From NCBI RefSeq assembly GCF_052324685.1, contig NC_135222.1, forward strand, positions 17,059,873-17,123,872: DNA of 64,000 nucleotides. Reading direction: 5' to 3'. The position numbers and the translations under genes were made by a program. The notes below the pieces were generated by a model. It did no database searches. It was not told where the DNA came from and worked only from the letters and a program-made list of their open reading frames with translations. Below are positions 46,765 through 58,183 of the stretch, piece by piece (position 1 is the first letter of the stretch; each line of letters begins with the position of its first letter). The DNA is from Brachyhypopomus gauderio. Lineage: Eukaryota > Chordata > Actinopteri > Gymnotiformes > Hypopomidae.

Positions 46765-48112
46765 TTTCCCCAGGAAATCTCCTCCTGACAGATCCAAGCA
46801 CACGAGAGGGTGCAGATCCCTGGACACTTTCTCAGTCACACAGCAAACCGTGAACTTTCCCCTGCACCCATCAGCAAACAGTGGTCTTATCTGTTGTTAA
46901 CCTCTACACTCATTAGCATTTTCAGATGGCCCCTCACCACAGTAACAGGCACAATGCAGCCTCTGTCTCTGTTCAGCCTCCCCTGGCTGCCCGCTTCAGT
47001 TCTCTCTTGTGGTTCCCCACCATCTTCACTGAGCCTGTTCTGCATGTGTGAGCGCATCCTCTGGAATTAGGCAGCACTGCATCGTGGGAACAGTTGGCCC
47101 TCTATAGGAGTGTCCGAGTGTGAGGTGAATTAGAAATGTTGGAGGAGACAGCCTGGTGCAACGACTTGTTTGTACTGCACAGACAAATGTTTTAAAAAAA
47201 TTTAAATGAACATTACCGAACAAAAACAGTCCAAAGACAAATGGGCAAAGGTGACAGACAAAAGCACCTTAACACGTCTCGTAAACACCTCCACACACCT
47301 CGTAAGCACCTCAACACGCCTCATAAACACCTCCACACGCCACATCAGCACCGCCACACGCCATGTTAGCACTTCCACACGCCACGTCAGCACCTCCACA
47401 CGCCATGTTAGCACTTCCAAACGCCACGTCAGCACCTCCACACGCCACGTCAGCACCTCCACACGCCATGTTAGCACCTCCACACGCCATGTTAGCACCT
47501 CCACACGCCATGTTAGCACCTCCAAATGCCACGTCAGCACCTCCACACGCCATGTTAGCACCTCCACACGCCACGTCAGCACCTCCACATGCCATGTTAG
47601 CCTTACTTTTATAATACGCTTATTATTGCTATTATAAATGTATTATTTATATGTATTTGATCATTATTTTATACTTATTATTATTTATAATAAGTATTTT
47701 GTTATTATTGTTAGCCTTTATTCCATATACATGTATTATACATTATCCACATTACAGGGGAACGTTGTGTTGTTAATGACCAGTGTGAGCGTGCAGAGCC
47801 CAGCAAGTCTGCAGCTGCCATGAGTGAAGCTTTAATGGAGAGAGGAAACTGACAACTATAACTGCCCAAAATCACACAATTTAGAGGGCAGCAGAGATCA
47901 AATACTACGAATATGAAACATTAGCTTAGGATGGAGCAGAAATATCAGATTTATTACAGGGATGAGACTGGGGAACAGGTGTGTTTAGGCTTTAGAGGAC
48001 GAGGACCTCTGGTGGACAAGTTGGTGGTTGTCAATGAAACAGTGTCATAAAATGTAATGAGTTGCGAATAGGACAAAGAAAGGAGTAAAGAGTGAATGAA
48101 CTGAAAGCATAC
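46765..48112. other. Spacer between fetuin copy 2 and copy 3
   Basis: Contains the promoter of copy 2 (no clear TATA; a GTTAAC element lies near 46900) and a 21-bp repeat array. No further exon. Confidence 0.5.
47262..47600. repeat. 21-bp minisatellite (cacgccatgttagcacctcca)
   Basis: About 16 units of 21 bp, with atgtta and acgtca variants alternating. Being a multiple of 3 it stays open in several frames, giving repeated HVSTSTR and similar false proteins. Confidence 0.93.
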
Positions 48113-48118
48113 TTTATT
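48113..48118 (-). promoter_or_regulatory. Polyadenylation signal of fetuin copy 3
   Basis: AATAAA on the minus strand 23 bp after the stop codon at 48141. Confidence 0.7.
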
Positions 48119-48140
48119 AGATAAAGAACATTATGAGCTT

Positions 48141-50543
48141 TCACGCAACAGCAGTTTTAAAGACTGGATCCTCAGCAAAGCCGGTGGACTCTGCCGGGCA
48201 CTGGTCTGACTGGGCCGTCGGGAACGGCACAAGGGTGGGCTCCTTTTCCTGGGTGGTCTGTGGGTTGGGGCGGAGTTGTCCAAGGGAAGCGTGTCCTGGA
48301 TCTTGTGCAGGGAGAGCTGGGAGGGTGGCGGCCTGGTCCAGGGCGGGCAGGACGTGGACGCTCCCCTCAGGCCGCTCTGGGTGGCTCTCATGCTGGTGGT
48401 GATGGTGGTGGTGGTGGTGTTCATGCACATGGAGGTGCACGTGCTGGTGCAGGTGGTCCAGGGCTAGCTCGTGGTCGTGTGCGTGAGTCTCACCCTCCCC
48501 ATGACCGTAATTGTGGTGGGAGTGTGTGCCCTTGTCCTGGGTGTGATTGTGGGCTGCTGAGTGGTGTGCATGAACGTGGTCATGTTCCCTGTGTTCATGC
48601 GTGTGATGGGGGCTGGAATTCTCAGAGTGATCGTGCGTGTGTTCCCCCTTGTGGTCATGATCATGCGTGCGGTCATGGGGATGACTTTGGCTGTGTGGGT
48701 GGTCATGTCCTAAAGACATATCACTGACATTAGCATGGCTGTGGTCTCCTCCATGAAAATGCCTCTTCTTTTCCTCCTCTGCAGCCTGAAAGACACGATT
48801 GTTGTAACACTTGTAGTATACACTTGTAGTATACACTTGTAGTATACACTTAAGTATACACTCTGATTTCTTAAATGATTTTCTGTATACCTCAGGTTCA
48901 AAGATTTCACATTCAGCGTTTAGGTGTTCGTTGCCGTTGGCGTAAGAGAGTGAGGATCTGCAGAGGCCTTTGTGCTGAAGAGGAAGCACAGACTCACTGT
49001 CACGTTGCCCTGACGGCTCAACAACTTATAGTCAAATATACACATAACAAACTTCATAAGAACATATACACTACAGAAAAAACTAACAGTCAGTGTTTGA
49101 CTACAGCAGTTATTGCAGCAGTTGACCAAATACATGTCTTAGGGAATCTTATTTCACTTACCGCAAATTCACAGGTCATGATTTTGCACTGTGAAATCTC
49201 TGCTATATCAGTCTTGTTGGAGCACTCTGTCTCCTGGATGGTGAACTCCACATTGTAAAAAGTGACAAACCCCCCCTAGAAGAGAAAGAAAGAAAAAAAC
49301 AAAAGTGTAAGAAAAAGAGAGAGAGACATACAGTGAGAGAGAGAGAGAGGAGTTCAGTTGGAATGCAGTGTCTTTCTTTTTCTTTCGTTCCTCCATCCTT
49401 TATTTCTCGCTCTAACCTGGGACGTAGCTCTTGTGATGTTTAGAGGGATGAAGTAGTTTGCAAACATGCTGTTCTTGTTGAACTTCTCAGTGCCCATCCT
49501 CACAGCCTTGGCCACGTTGGCATTATCCACTGGGATCAGAACGGGGCAGTCAGGGCACACCTGAACGATTTTGGAGGCAGGAACTTCAACAGAAAGCAGA
49601 TATTCAGTTACGGTCTTTCCTTTAATGTGCTTAACACTGAAGGTATCGAAGTTTCCTGTGGTGAATCAGTGTTTTTTTTACCAGGCTTGATTGAACAGCT
49701 GTATCTGTAGAGACGAGAGACTCTGTGAACTTTGTTTATGTAGATCACTCCCCTGCACTGACCGTACACCTGCATTTCACAAGATGCACAGGGAGAAACA
49801 CGGGTTAACAACACTGAAAAAAATAAAGCATTGGCTCAATGTAATAAAATTGAATTAATCAATCACACAAATTTTTTATCATTGAATCAATCCAAAAAAC
49901 TAAATTCATGACTAAATGAATTTAGTTTTTTGGATTGATTCAATGAAAAAAAATTTGTGTGATTGATTAATTCAATTTTATTACATTGAGCCAATGCTTT
50001 ATTTTTTTCAGTGAAGGCACACCGTGCACTGTTAAACTCCTTTATCAAATTTAAATGGACACATTGTAAATTTGACATTGTAAATGGACATTGTAATGGG
50101 TGCATCACCGGGTTTCCGCCAATATCTCTGACTTCACAGTTCCTCCAGTTTTTCTTACTGAGGACATGGCACTTTGTTTCACGAACGTCGATTGTCAGAT
50201 AATACACCACTCCCGTTTCTCCCTAACGATGAAAAAAACAACAAATCAGAAAACAACAAATCAGAACAAATCTGATGATCCGTGATAATTCAGATGTGAG
50301 CTCAAATAAGGAGCGGCGCTCACTCACGTGGCGTGTGTAGTGGACGTTGCTGAGGCGCTCCAGTGCCAGGACGTAGCCGTCCGTGCGGTCCAGGTTGATG
50401 GTATCTACGGCCTGTGCAGCTGCCCCATTTGCTGAAGCATCATGGCAGGAGCCTGCCGTGAGGGCGGGACCCACAGGGTCCACAGGGTCCACAGGGGCCG
50501 CACGCACACTCACCAGCACCAGCGACACCAGCAGCAACAACAT
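48141..50543 (-). CDS. Histidine-rich fetuin-family protein (HRG-like), copy 3
   Basis: Seven exons: 50328-50543, 50109-50222, 49682-49769, 49417-49583, 49162-49275, 48891-48974, 48141-48785; 475 residues. Signal peptide from MLLLLVSLVLVSV, two cystatin-like domains (to about residue 261; CPDCP at Cys149) and a 214-residue last exon. That exon holds about 50 histidines in HxH/HDH patterns and a run of eight His, then a proline/glutamine-rich end. Architecture equals mammalian histidine-rich glycoprotein: two cystatin domains plus a His-rich region that binds Zn, heme and heparin. The repeat is not GHHPH, so orthology to HRG is inferred, not shown. A palindromic MITE lies in intron 2. Confidence 0.88.
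48820..48862. repeat. 15-bp repeat acttgtagtatacac
   Basis: Three to four copies in intron 6 of the copy 3 gene. Confidence 0.8.
49812..50013. mobile_element. Palindromic fold-back MITE, 202 bp
   Basis: A nearly perfect inverted repeat from cactgaaaaaaataaagc to its complement, with arms of about 97 bp around a centre near 49912. It has no coding capacity. This fits a young non-autonomous DNA element of the fish fold-back type. It lies in intron 2 of the copy 3 fetuin gene. Confidence 0.85.
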
Positions 50544-50613
50544 GATAGAGCTGCACTCACTCGCACACACACACACACACATACCCGTGCTCATATGGGA
50601 AGGAGTTCTAAAG

Positions 50614-50621
50614 CTTTTATA
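50614..50621 (-). promoter_or_regulatory. TATA box of fetuin copy 3
   Basis: TATAAAAG on the minus strand 71-78 bp upstream of the start codon at 50543, a close match to consensus. Confidence 0.65.
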
Positions 50622-51443
50622 GTCTCCTATAGTACCCAGAGCCCTCCCAGTTAGTAAACAAGGTCTCCCCTCCTATAGCCCCTAGTAAACAAGGACCCTT
50701 TCTCTTCTGAAAGACCTTTGTGTTCTTATTCAGTGGCAATCAATCACACAACACAATCAGTCACACAACACAATCAGTCACACAACACAATCAGACCTCT
50801 CGGACCTACACCCTACCCTTTGAACCAAGTAGTGTTGGTTTTCAATAATGACTGACTAGGGGTAGGAAGGGCTGTGCATTCCGAAAACTGACTTGTCTTG
50901 TGACTATTTGGATTGTAGCTGTTAATATAAACTTATTTGACATTCTAACACATTTAAACTTAAATTATTCACATTACTTTTTCATTTACATTAAAATTTT
51001 ACTCTTTAATATAGAAAGTATTTTTTGAATGGAAAATGTAATGAGCCACTGTTTTCATTCCTCTGTGAATCTGGTGTGCATCTCTCACACACTCCCTTTA
51101 CCACTGGTGGACATTGGTGGATATTGGTGGACATTGCTTACATCACTCACTTTAGATGTGTGCATTGCATGGGTCTGTACTCAACACTGTATTGCACTGG
51201 GTCTGTACTCAACAATACTGTCACTCCAGTTTCCCAGAAACACTTTTTCTAGAATTTTATCTACAGATTTCTAGAATTTTAGGTGCCTTATACATGAAAG
51301 ATATTTGACATATCTAGGTCATGTGACATATCTAACAGTCATGTGATCAAAAGCTGGCACCTAGAAGTCTGGTGTCTGATGAGTGTAGATGGAAGATAAT
51401 AAAGAGATTAAATCAAACTCAATGGTGATGAACTTAAAGGAGG
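50622..51443. other. Spacer between fetuin copies 3 and 4
   Basis: Unique AT-rich sequence with a three-copy caatcagtcacacaaca repeat at about 50738-50795. No exon recognised. Confidence 0.5.
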
Positions 51444-51449
51444 TTTATT
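51444..51449 (-). promoter_or_regulatory. Polyadenylation signal of fetuin copy 4
   Basis: AATAAA on the minus strand about 80 bp after the stop codon at 51530. Confidence 0.65.
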
Positions 51450-51529
51450 GTATGACAAAATCTCATGATCTGTGTTCTTCTGTACAGCAGAAGAATGAGC
51501 TTTGTTTTATTGGTCATCAGTGTCAGGGG

Positions 51530-52785
51530 TCAACTTTTTTGGCCTCTTCTCATGAAAGCATGTGGGAATGGACATATGGGGTGAATAGAAGGAGGTATTT
51601 TCACAACCCCATGACATTGTGGGAAGGGGAACTCTATTTGTTCACTAGATCCTGGAAGCTCTGGTGTGGGTTCACTGTGTGGTAGATGCTGTTGGGGTGG
51701 GCGGGTGGGTTTTGTGGGATCTTTCTTGTGCTCGTGGTGGTCTCCATGGTGTTTTGGACCTCTGTGGTGTGGATGGTCTGAACGAACAAAACAATGTGAA
51801 TGACCCTCTTCGTGATGATGCTTGTCATGGCCAGAGCCAGCATGGCCTGGACGCTTGTCATGGCCAGAACCAGCATGGTCTGGACGCTTGTCATGGCCAG
51901 AACCAGCATGGTCTGGACGCTTGTCATGGCCAGAACCAGCATGGCCTGGACGCTTGTCATGGCCAGAACCAGCATGGTCTGGACGCTTGTCATGGCCTGG
52001 ATGCTTGTCATGGCCTGGACGCTTGTCATGGCCTGGATGCTTGTCATGGCCAGAACCAGCATGGTCTGGACGCTTGCCATGACCAGAACCAGCATGGTCT
52101 GGATGGTGGTGCCTTGAGTGGTACCAGTGGCCTTTTCGATGTCCACAGTGTCTCCTGAGAAATGGAGCATGGTGATGATGTGTTGTGTTCTGTAAGGAAG
52201 CAGAATAAAGTCACAACACAGCAACAGACCTTATCATGTGTTTAAAAGACGATGCTGCCTACCTGAGCCTCATAAACCTCACAGTCTACAGTCAGATCAT
52301 CATTTCCAAGCCGGGAAGATATGCAGAAGCCATGATGCTGATGTTGGGAGACCAATAAAACTGCATTCACTCATTCACATTAACAAATGTGAATATTGTC
52401 ATATTGTAATGTAGGGTTAGGGTTATAGGTCATATTTGTAATGTAGGGTTAAGATTAGGGGTATAACTCATATTGTAATGTAGGGTTAAGGTAGGGGTAT
52501 AGGTCATATTGTAATGTAGGGATATGTATGGGGAAAATGTAGAGGGCTGGATCTATAAATTCATTACTAATGCAGTGAGCAAACGTGTTTGATATGACAA
52601 GTGTTCTTACAGCTTCTTGGTCACAGAGTGGCTGGCATGCGGTTTTGTCCTCTGTTTTATTTTTGTCTGAACACTCAGTCTCCACTATGGCAAACTCAGC
52701 AAAATAGCTCTGTCCAAACATCATATTGAACTGAAAAGACAATAGAAAACAGTGAATATAAAAATGTCAAACATGGATGAACCTT

Positions 52786-52854
<69 letters not shown>

Positions 52855-53822
52855 GTGTGTATGTGTGTGTGTGTGTGTGTGCGTCTGCTTTTTTTAATGT
52901 TCTGAATGACTTTGCAACTATGGCACAGATCCACATTGTCACTTTGAATCAGACCTGTGAAGTTATTCTTCCCACTTCCAGCAGTTTGAAGTGTGATTTG
53001 TGGTTCGACTCATTGTTGAACTTCTCCAGGGCGACTGTCACACTCTCTAGGCCTTTGGGGTCATGCAGGGGTAGAAGAATGGGGCAGTCGGGGCAGATTC
53101 TGACCAGCTCTGCTACGGAAGCTGGAAACAAAATGTAAAATTATCAGCTTTAAATTAAACTTTGACAATATGGACTAAAGCATATAAAAAAATCTTTGCT
53201 TAGGCTACTGCCTCCATGAACCGGACCCGGATAAGCGGAGGAAAATGGATGGATGGATGGATGGATATAAAAACAGAGATGACCATCACACAGGTGACTT
53301 ACACACCCGGTTGTTACAGGTGTACTCTTACATACCTGGATCTGTGTCACAGGTGTACTTGGGTAGGTGATGTGTGTACCTGGCTCTGTGTCACAGGTGT
53401 ACTTGGGTAGGTAATGTGTGTACCTGGCTCTGTGTCACAGGTGTACTTGGGTAGGTGATGTGTGTACCTGGCTCTGTGTCACAGGTGTACTCTTTGATGC
53501 CTGGCTTAAATTTCCCTCCACAAATTGTCACATTGCACTTTGCTGTTACCTTCTGAAAGGCAGAAGAGTGACATTTGAGCATCCCAAAATTTAAGAAATT
53601 TGAATCAGGGACACTAGCTGTAAAACTTTTATTTTAATAAACAACAACATATCAAATATGTGTCTGGTTGTGTCCGGTTTACCATTTGCCCGATTGGTCT
53701 GAGCTCACATTCGTCAAAAGGTTTAGGGTTCACAATATGGCACTTTGTTTCCTCTAAGGTCAGAGCCATCACAACCTCACAGGGATCCACCTGCAAGAGC
53801 TCTCATCCCGTTAAAATGGCAT

Positions 53823-53900
<78 letters not shown>

Positions 53901-54125
53901 CACATTTGTTTTCTTCTCTGCAGCACTCACCTCCTGAGCTGTGCGGCTGTCCACGTTCACTAGCTTGAACTTGTAGCCATGGTGGTGATGTTCGTTAATG
54001 AAGTGCAGTGCTTCGTTGGTGGCGTTCGTGTCCTGTTCCTGGGGGCAGGTGTAGGACGCAGGAGTGGCCGTGCAGTCTGTAAGTAGCGCCTGCGACAGGG
54101 CCGCCAGCATCAACAGTCCTCTCAT
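51530..54125 (-). CDS. Histidine-repeat fetuin-family protein (HRG-like), copy 4
   Basis: Seven exons: 53931-54125, 53683-53790, 53468-53552, 52955-53121, 52611-52730, 52263-52337, 51530-52189; 469 residues. Signal peptide from MRGLLMLAALSQALL, cystatin domain 1 with NEHHHHGYKF, CPDCP at Cys139, second domain with KFNNESNHKSHFKL, then a 219-residue last exon. This exon has THHHHAP, then a tandem repeat of GHDKRPDHAGS (11 residues, 33 bp) mixed with short GHDKHP units, then HHRGPKHHGDHHEH and a Pro-rich end with two cysteines. The His-Pro-Gly repeat recalls the GHHPH region of HRG, a metal/heparin-binding plasma protein. Exon 3 is followed by tandem copies of its own donor. Confidence 0.88.
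51822..52100 (-). repeat. Coding 33-bp repeat (GHDKRPDHAGS) in copy 4
   Basis: About six full 33-bp units plus four short 15-bp GHDKHP/GHDKRPG units in the open frame of the last exon. Plus-strand frames over it (DACHGQNQHGL) are shadows. Confidence 0.92.
52786..52882. repeat. (GT)n microsatellite in intron 4 of copy 4
   Basis: GT tract with two interruptions, between exons 4 and 5. Confidence 0.95.
53214..53268 (+). mobile_element. 3' tail of a Rex3/RTE-type retroposon
   Basis: The sequence aaccggacccggataagcgg followed by aggaaaatggatggatgg is the familiar (GATG)n-terminated 3' end of fish RTE-clade LINEs and their SINEs; only the tail is present. Confidence 0.6.
53310..53500 (-). repeat. 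44-bp repeat amplifying the exon 3 donor of copy 4
   Basis: Four junctions spaced exactly 44 bp on the transcribed strand: CCAG|GT at 53468, 53424 and 53380, and CCAG|GTATGTAAG at 53336. Each unit repeats the last coding stretch AGTACACCTGTGACACAGAG. The first is used in the model because it keeps the frame; the next two shift it, and the fourth restores phase but includes a stop. Confidence 0.88.
53823..53898. repeat. (CA)n microsatellite in intron 1 of copy 4
   Basis: About 38 CA units, ending some 33 bp past the exon 1 donor. Confidence 0.95.
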
Positions 54126-54182
54126 GGCAGTGGAGTGTCACCCACAACTGGGAGACGAACCCCACCAGCTCACACTCACTCT

Positions 54183-54190
54183 CCTTTATA
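54183..54190 (-). promoter_or_regulatory. TATA box of fetuin copy 4
   Basis: TATAAAGG on the minus strand about 60 bp upstream of the start codon at 54125. Confidence 0.6.
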
Positions 54191-54959
54191 GATTAGAGGG
54201 ATGCACGCAAAAGTAAACAGTTTTATGTCAGCTGCCAATGAAATTGCTAAAACAAACAGATCACAGAGGTCACAGAGGGCACTGCAGAACAGACTGATCC
54301 TAATGCAATCTGCAGAGTGCTCTGCCAGGTTTTTTTTTATAGAATATAATCACCATGTATTTTTAAAATTCCATCTTATAATCCATCTTTTATCTAGAAT
54401 CCCACTGATGTGTTAGAAAGCTACTTTACTAAGAGATTAGGATTAGTAATGTAATTAGTCATTAATGTACCCACCATGTATCTTCAGAGTGCAGTAATTA
54501 ACAAACAAACTCCTGCAGGTGTTCAGGGACTGTGTGGACTAAGCATTACCCAAGGGCTGTGAAACACGACTTACACATTTGATTTGCAAAAGAGCTTTTC
54601 ATTGAATGAAGTTGGTAAAAGATCAATTAACAATGTGAATTATTAACTTGTGTGCCTTGGGGTGGGTAGAAAGGTTAAAAAACATTTAAAAAATAACCTT
54701 AACCCACTGATTGCTTCACAGAGCCAAAAGATAAGATGATCTTGCCCCATACAAAACACCTATATACAAAAACACTTCTATACAAAAAAACTTCTATACA
54801 AAAACACCTCTATACGAAGACCATATAAATGGGAATTTTATATACCTGCATGACTTTGAGTGTTTTGGAATCTTTTCAAAGTGTTTAACCATAATGTCAC
54901 AATATTACAAACAACAGAAGACCTACTATGATTCCTTGGTCACATTAATATACTACAAA

Positions 54960-56282
54960 CCGGACCCCAAAAAAGTTGGGACACTAAACTAATTGTGAAT
55001 AATAACTGAATGCAATGATGTGGAGATGGCAAATGTCAATATTTTATTTGTAATAGAACATAGATGACAGATCAAAAGTTTAATCTGAGTAAATGTAACA
55101 TTTTAAAGGAAAAATATGTTGATTCAAACTTTCACAGTGTCAACAAATCCCAAAAAAGCTGGGACAACTAACAATAAGTGGTTGGATAAAGGAAATTGAG
55201 CATATAACAAAGAGCTGAAAGACCAATTAACACTAATTAGGTCAATTGACAACATGATTGGGTATAAAAAGAGCTCAGAGTGTCAGTGTCTTTCTGAAGC
55301 CAAAATGGTAAGAGGATCACCAATTCCACCAATTCCACCATTGTTGTGCAGCAATACCTGAATGGTGTTACCCTTCATCAACCGGTTATCATCATCAACC
55401 GCGCATAACATCATCAAAAGGAACAATAGGTGTGCGTAAGGGTCAAGGCCGTAAAACTCACTGCACCTCAAACAGGAATGCCACTGTCAAGGAAATAACA
55501 GAATGGGCTCAGGAATACTTCCAGAAAGCATTGAACACAATCCACTGTGCCATCCGCTGTTGCCAGCTGAAACTCTACGGTGCAAAAAGGAAGCCATTTC
55601 TAAGCAAGCTCCACAAGTTCAGACATTTGCACTGGGCCAGGGGTCATATAAAATGGAGTGTGGCAAAATGGAAGACCAATGGTCAAATGAGTCACGATTT
55701 AAAGTTCTTTATGGAGCAATGGGACGCCATGTCATCCGGACCAGAGAGGACAAGGATAACCCAAGTTGTTATCAATGTTCCCTTCAGAAGCCTGCATCAC
55801 TGATGGTATGGGGTTACATGAGTGCTTGTGGCATGGGCAGCTTGCATGTCTGGAAAGGCACCATTAATGCAGAGAACAATGTTCAGGTTGTAGAACAACA
55901 TATGCTCCCATCTAGACGTCATCTCTTTCAGGGAAGACCCTGCATTTTTCAACAAGATAAGACCACATTCAGCAGAAATCACATCATGGCTATGTAGGAG
56001 AAGGATCCGGGTACTGAAATGGCCTGCCTGCAGTCCAGATCTTTCACCTATAGAGAACATTTGGCACATCATATAGAGGAAGGTGTGAAAAAGAAGGCCC
56101 AAGACGATTGAGCAGTTAGAGGCCTGTATTAGACATGAATGGGAGAGCATTCCTATTTCTAAACATGAGAAAATGGTCTCCTCCGTCCCCAGACGTCTGT
56201 TGAGTGTTGTAAGAAGAAGGGGGGATGCCACACAGTGGTAAAAATGGTCTTGTCCCAACTTTTTTGGGATTTGTTGACGCCA
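54960..56282 (+). mobile_element. Tc1-like DNA transposon, inactive
   Basis: Left terminal motif ccccaaaaaagttgggac near 54966, with a second copy gtcaacaaatcccaaaaaag at 55139, repeats in inverted form at 56250-56279 (cccaacttttttgggatttg), the paired IR/DR arrangement of many fish Tc1-like elements. The body encodes recognisable transposase pieces: SLMVWGYMSACGMGSLHVWK, EQHMLPSRRHLFQGRPC and FQQD. Several frameshifts and stops break the frame. The right outer repeat is missing where the triplet microsatellite begins. Confidence 0.85.
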
Positions 56283-56299
56283 TGAAATTATACTATAAA

Positions 56300-56322
56300 T
56301 TATACTATATACTATTATTACA

Positions 56323-56390
<68 letters not shown>

Positions 56391-56826
56391 CACTACTACT
56401 ACTACCATTACTATTATTACTACTACTACTATTTGTAACGTTCTCGAAGGAGGAGGCACGACGAGCGTCGAACGGTGCACATGAAATTTTAATGACGACA
56501 AACAGGTGTAAGCTCCGTGCAGAGGATAAGTACACACTTCTGACACTCACACAGGCACGAAACTTTAGACAAAGACGAGCACAAGACATTGCGCGAACGC
56601 ACATTAAATAGGTGATTGACACATACCCTCGTGATCTCGAGACAAGGCACAGGTGAGACTACGAACATGCTTACAGACAACCCACACCCACGGAAGTACA
56701 AATATGGACACAACGGCACGCAGACGACACAACACGCCCACAGGGAAGGGTCCGGAGCCGTGACCGTGACACTATTACTTCCTTTACTACTTTTACTACT
56801 TCTATTACTACTATTACTCATACAAA

Positions 56827-56858
<32 letters not shown>

Positions 56859-56904
56859 TTACTACTATTACTACTACTACTACTACTACTACTATTACTA
56901 CTAT

Positions 56905-56936
<32 letters not shown>

Positions 56937-57035
56937 TTACTACTACTACTACTACTAGTACTACTACTACTATTACTACTACTACTACTACTACTACTAC
57001 TATTACTACTACTACTACTATTACTATTACTATTA
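56300..57035. repeat. (TTA/CTA)n triplet microsatellite split by an LTR
   Basis: Triplets ATT/ACT run from about 56300 to 56433 and again from 56773 to 57035. The interruption is the solo LTR. Poly-Leu, poly-Ser and poly-Asn frames here are artefacts. Confidence 0.93.
56434..56772 (-). mobile_element. Solo LTR fossil (LTR retroelement family A)
   Basis: About 339 bp with TG...CA ends, the reverse-complement relative of 39612-39960. It is flanked on both sides by ctatt, a 5-bp target duplication, and sits inside a triplet microsatellite. No internal region is present. The intact duplication suggests a fairly recent insertion. Confidence 0.85.
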
Positions 57036-58006
57036 CTCCTATGACTCCTGATCTTGTGCAAAGAAAAGCTGCCACACAACAAAAGTTAAAATCTCTCATC
57101 AATGAAAAAAAAACACCTTCTCAGAAGGTCAACTAAAAAGTATCTCATCTAAAAACAGTACTCTCACAGAGCACTCTTAGCACTCTCACAAAGAACACAC
57201 TCACAGAGCACTCTCAGAGAACACGTTTGTAAAACACTTTCATGTTGCATTATTAGATGGGCTTTACAGCCCTTTTAGAAAGCACTCTCAAACAGCACTT
57301 TATCTTTGTTGGAAACCATTTAGTTCAAATGCATCAAGAAACAGGCGAGTAACCAACAACCGTCATTGTTATAGCATCAGTGGAGGTGAAGTCAGCAGTT
57401 CACACCAGTCACACTAGTCACTGTCTCCATTATCACTGATAACTTGACATGATCTGTGGCTTGGCCTTTTCTGCTTAGTAAACAGGGCCTAATTTCAACA
57501 TCATACCACTCATACAAGTGAAGAATGATTTAAAGCAAATGCAATGAGACAGCACATAATACACAGTATAGGGAGAATACACAAGCATGTTGAAATGATG
57601 ATTAAATTAAATCATATGTGTAAATGACCTTCTGATTTGGAGCTTCCTTCAGGGCTGTGGACACATACATGATCAACTGTCCCCTATTCACAGATTATAC
57701 TGACCAGTGGTAGGAAATAACAGTGGAAAATATATTTGATTTTGATATTTGATTATGGACTACATTTCCATTTTGCAAATGTTCCCGATTATTAAATAAT
57801 GAATTCATGTAGTCACATTTCAAGGGTATTTTATACTACTTCACGAAATCATTTTTTTGTTTAATATTAACTGCTATGACATTTTAAATGTTGCATAAAC
57901 ATTTACAACATTTACAAAAATATAAAAATGCATATACTGTATATGCCAATAATAATACTTTCACCAGAAGTTGGTACCACACCGTGTTTTAATAAAAGCT
58001 ATATAT

Positions 58007-58183
58007 TGTCCTGGATGCTTTGGGCGTGGGTTTGTGTCGTCTACGTCTAGTTATGTCCATATATGTACTTCCGTGGGTGTGGTTCTATGTAGCATTTGCG
58101 CTGTATGTTTCATATGCTAATAAACTTCAGTGTGCAAACCTGCAACTCGTCTCCACATTCTCCAGCCTCTAGCCCACGTTACA
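58007..58183 (+). mobile_element. Short LTR fragment related to family A
   Basis: Starts TGTC and ends CGTTACA as do the two longer relatives, and shares the segment gtctagttatgtccatat with neighbouring sequence. It carries its own AATAAA and is shorter, so it is a diverged relative or reduced copy. Confidence 0.6.

Noticed and set aside
48260-48727. Plus-strand Gly/Val-rich frame of 155 residues
   Set aside because: Antisense of the His-rich coding exon of copy 3; His codons CAC/CAT read as GTG/ATG on the other strand.
51664-52158. Plus-strand repeat proteins over the copy 4 last exon
   Set aside because: Shadows of the minus-strand GHDKRPDHAGS coding repeat, which fits a seven-exon gene.
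56225-57102. Poly-Leu, poly-Ser, poly-Asn and poly-Ile proteins
   Set aside because: Six-frame products of the triplet microsatellite.
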